Shown: positions 6,348 through 7,892 of the stretch, in pieces | How positions within the stretch are numbered: position 1 is the stretch's first letter | Layout of the letters: every line of letters begins with the position of its first letter | DNA from: an uncultured Ignavibacteriota bacterium | GTDB lineage: Bacteria > Bacteroidota > Ignavibacteria > Tepidaquicellales > Tepidaquicellaceae | Direction of reading: 5' to 3' | Assembly (NCBI GenBank): GCA_937983305.1 | Contig: CALKAJ010000279.1 | Location: 1 to 7,892 of the forward strand | DNA length: 7,892 bases | Translations under genes and position numbers: made by a program | Notes under the pieces: model-generated | What the model saw: the letters and a program-made list of their open reading frames with translations, nothing else | Told to the model about the DNA's origin: nothing | Database searches by the model: none

Positions 6348-6761
6348 ATGTTTTCAGATTACGGTCAAATATTGATATTTATGTTGGTTGCAATAGCATT
6401 TGTTCTTGTTGCATTTGTTTCGGCAATTATATTATCACCAAGAAAACCAAACATATCAAAAGATTCAACTTATGAATGTGGCGAGGAAACAGTAGGGGAT
6501 ACCTGGCTTAAATTTAATTTCCGGTTTTATGTTGTTGCATTAATTTTTATAATATTTGATGTAGAAATAATTTTTCTATTCCCATGGGCAGTAGTATTTA
6601 AAGAACTTGGTATGTTTGCTTTTTTAGAGATGGTAGTTTTCTTGTTTATTCTTATTCTCGGTTTCGTTTATGCCTGGGCTAAAGGAGATTTGGTATGGGA
6701 TAAGCCTGCTCCAATAATACCAAAATTAAGCAGACAAATTTTTAAAGCAGATTCAAATTGA
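6348..6761 (+). CDS. nuoA: NADH-quinone oxidoreductase subunit A
   Basis: This is a membrane-arm subunit of respiratory complex I, next to the quinone-binding region. The 137 residues contain three hydrophobic helices (about 7-29, 58-82 and 90-110). The loop between helices 1 and 2 carries the conserved YECGEE (42-47, Cys44) and GDTWLKFNFRFY (50-61). Helix 2 has the hallmark FDVEIIFLFPWAV (70-82), including the conserved acidic pair Asp71 and Glu73. Length is normal for NuoA. The leader is A-rich (TTATAAAAAA before the ATG) with no Shine-Dalgarno sequence. It is the first gene of the nuoA-B-C-D run, 42 bp after birA. I could not identify a promoter in that gap, so the operon may start here or be read through from upstream. 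Confidence 0.96.
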   Translation: MFSDYGQILIFMLVAIAFVLVAFVSAIILSPRKPNISKDSTYECGEETVGDTWLKFNFRFYVVALIFIIFDVEIIFLFPWAVVFKELGMFAFLEMVVFLFILILGFVYAWAKGDLVWDKPAPIIPKLSRQIFKADSN

Positions 6762-6794
6762 ATTAAAAATAGTCATACAGAATAATAAATATTT

Positions 6795-7310
6795 ATGGGT
6801 ATTCTTAACAGATTAGACAGCAGAATTGAACAATTTGAAACCGGTAATTTAATGATTACTTCGGTTGATAAACTTTTAAACTATGCCAGATTATCTTCAA
6901 TGTGGCAGATGTTTTTCGGCCTTGCTTGTTGTGCAATAGAGATGATGGCGACGTCAGCATCACATTACGACCTTGACAGATTTGGAATAATTCCAAGACC
7001 ATCTCCGCGTCATTGTGATATAATTTTGATTTCCGGAACAGTTACGTTAAAAATGGCTTCCAGAATTAAAAGGTTATATGACCAAATGCCTGAGCCAAAA
7101 TATGTTTTATCAATGGGCAGTTGTTCAAATTGTGGCGGTCCTTACTGGGAACACGGTTATCATGTATTAAAAGGAATTGACCGTATAATTCCTGTTGATG
7201 TTTATGTTCCCGGGTGTCCACCAAGACCGGAAGCTTTACTGGAAGGACTACTGAAAGTACAGGAAAAAATCAGAACACAATCTATTGCAAAACAAATAAA
7301 AAAAGCATAA
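6795..7310 (+). CDS. nuoB: NADH-quinone oxidoreductase subunit B (cluster N2 subunit)
   Basis: This peripheral-arm subunit of complex I holds the terminal [4Fe-4S] cluster N2, which passes electrons to quinone. The 171 residues keep the four N2 ligands: the tandem Cys45-Cys46 in GLACCAIEMM, Cys110 in SMGSCSNCGGPYW, and Cys141 in VYVPGCPPRPEALLEGL. The segment RFGIIPRPSPRHCDI (62-76) lines the quinone side; it reads RHCD where the family usually has RQSD. Cys74 and Cys113 are extra cysteines, not expected to be ligands. The C-terminal residues (about 158-171) are basic and variable. Wording such as NYARLSSMWQM and WEHGYHVLKGIDRIIPVDVY resembles Chlorobi/Ignavibacteria-type NuoB as I remember it. 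It begins 33 nt after nuoA and ends 3 nt before the nuoC ATG. Confidence 0.97.
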   Translation: MGILNRLDSRIEQFETGNLMITSVDKLLNYARLSSMWQMFFGLACCAIEMMATSASHYDLDRFGIIPRPSPRHCDIILISGTVTLKMASRIKRLYDQMPEPKYVLSMGSCSNCGGPYWEHGYHVLKGIDRIIPVDVYVPGCPPRPEALLEGLLKVQEKIRTQSIAKQIKKA

Positions 7311-7313
7311 TTG

Positions 7314-7793
7314 ATGGATATTAACGATATTTATAACCTGTTGAAAAAAGTTTTTGAAGATGGAGTTGGAGAACTTAAGACGGGTATTCCGGTTGAGGAT
7401 TGTATCTATGTCGAAGCCGGAAAAATTGAAGCGGTATGTTTTTTCCTGAGGGATGAAGAAAGATTGCAATTTGATGCACTTATGTGTCTAAGCGGAGTAG
7501 ATAAAGATAAAACTACTCTGACCACTGTTTATCATTTGTATTCTTACGCATTAAAACAAAGGCTTACGATTAAAGTGGATGTGCCCAAAGAGAACCCTGT
7601 AGTTCAATCTGTTTATCAGGTATGGTCAACAGCCGAATGGCATGAAAGGGAATCTTTTGACTTATTAGGAATAAGATACGAAGGAAATCCGGACCTGCGC
7701 AGAATATTACTCCCTGAAGACTGGGAAGGACACCCTCTTTTAAAAGACTATAAAGTACAAGAGTTTTACAATGGGATGAAAGTTCCTTATTGA
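7314..7793 (+). CDS. nuoC: NADH-quinone oxidoreductase subunit C (30 kDa subunit)
   Basis: This peripheral-arm subunit of complex I packs against NuoD and helps shape the quinone-reduction module. The 159 residues include the 30 kDa-subunit signature near the C-terminus: VWSTAEWHERESFDLLGI (103-120), then PDLRRILLPEDWEGHPLLKDY (126-146). The N-terminal half is the usual alpha/beta part (FDALMCLSGVD, 53-63). It is a stand-alone NuoC, not a NuoCD fusion, since a separate nuoD start follows 67 nt later. I place the start at ATG 7314, 3 nt after the nuoB stop. A TTG immediately upstream (7311) is in frame and would add one Met, but ATG is the more plausible initiator. The close spacing to nuoB suggests translational coupling. 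Confidence 0.95.
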   Translation: MDINDIYNLLKKVFEDGVGELKTGIPVEDCIYVEAGKIEAVCFFLRDEERLQFDALMCLSGVDKDKTTLTTVYHLYSYALKQRLTIKVDVPKENPVVQSVYQVWSTAEWHERESFDLLGIRYEGNPDLRRILLPEDWEGHPLLKDYKVQEFYNGMKVPY

Positions 7794-7844
7794 TTTGTAA
7801 TTAGATATAAAACCAAAGCAACAGAAAAATTTAAACTTTACAAA
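7794..7844. repeat. Weak inverted repeat in the nuoC-nuoD spacer
   Basis: TTTGTAA (7794-7800) and TTACAAA (7838-7844) are perfect 7-base complements separated by 37 nt, in the 67-nt spacer between nuoC and nuoD. The stem contains a single G-C pair and has no downstream U-tract, so it is not a terminator. It could be a coincidence of AT-rich sequence. The rest of the spacer is A-rich leader with no recognisable promoter. Confidence 0.15.
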
Positions 7845-7860
7845 CTATATAAACATAAAT

Positions 7861-7892
7861 ATGCCTGAAGTAAGAACAGAGGAAATGTTAAT
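7861..7892 (+). CDS. nuoD: NADH-quinone oxidoreductase subunit D (partial, N-terminus only)
   Basis: Ten codons plus two bases are visible: ATG at 7861 reads MPEVRTEEML and runs off the window. The short acidic N-terminus ending in TEEM(L/I) matches how many NuoD proteins begin, just before the conserved GPQHPSTHG segment, which would lie outside. The assignment rests mainly on synteny (nuoA-B-C precede it on the same strand) and on the start codon with an A-rich leader (ATAAACATAAAT). NuoD is the 49 kDa subunit that forms the quinone pocket with NuoB. Confidence 0.8.
   Translation, partial: MPEVRTEEML

Noticed and set aside
7311..7313. TTG at 7311 as the nuoC start
   Set aside because: It is immediately followed by an in-frame ATG (7314), which is a stronger initiator; the two differ by one residue only.

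Overview
The window is a low-GC stretch (about one third G+C by eye) with tightly packed genes. It looks like chromosomal DNA from the Bacteroidetes/Chlorobi/Ignavibacteria side of the FCB group. Three things point there. One exported protein ends in a type IX secretion (T9SS) sorting domain with the NFPNPFN signature. Most start codons are preceded by A/T-rich leaders without a Shine-Dalgarno sequence. The complex I genes run nuoA-B-C-D with C and D unfused, and NuoB resembles Chlorobi/Ignavibacteria-type sequences as I remember them. The lineage is an inference; there is no rRNA or marker phylogeny here.

Layout. Bases 1-119 (minus strand) hold the first 39 codons of a TatA/E-type twin-arginine translocase subunit. 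A 121-bp AT-rich divergent spacer follows. All remaining genes are on the plus strand. First is a tRNA 2-thiouridylase (mnmA, 241-1326), overlapping by 4 bp a NifS/IscS-type cysteine desulfurase (1323-2471); together these look like a self-contained sulfur relay for the wobble uridine of tRNA. Next are two exported proteins: a seven-repeat YCF48-like beta-propeller with a T9SS C-terminal domain (2517-3815), and a subtilisin-family (S8) protease with a prodomain and an unusual charged tail in place of a sorting domain (3850-5544). Eight bases later comes a monofunctional biotin-protein ligase (birA-type, 5553-6305). The right end is the start of a complex I operon: nuoA (6348-6761), nuoB (6795-7310), nuoC (7314-7793) and the first ten codons of nuoD (7861 to the edge).

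Most of the content is housekeeping: tRNA thiolation, biotinylation, respiration and protein export. I see no mobile element, CRISPR array, RNA gene or defence island, and no convincing new multi-gene system. The observations most worth a check are: a strong excess of CCGG, and of the palindrome TTCCGGAA, in all three codon phases; the coupled mnmA-desulfurase pair with a three-cysteine MnmA; and a seven-G run inside the protease gene, upstream of its catalytic serine codon. The protease also has an altered serine motif and lacks a sorting domain. No gene-free stretch exceeds 121 bp.
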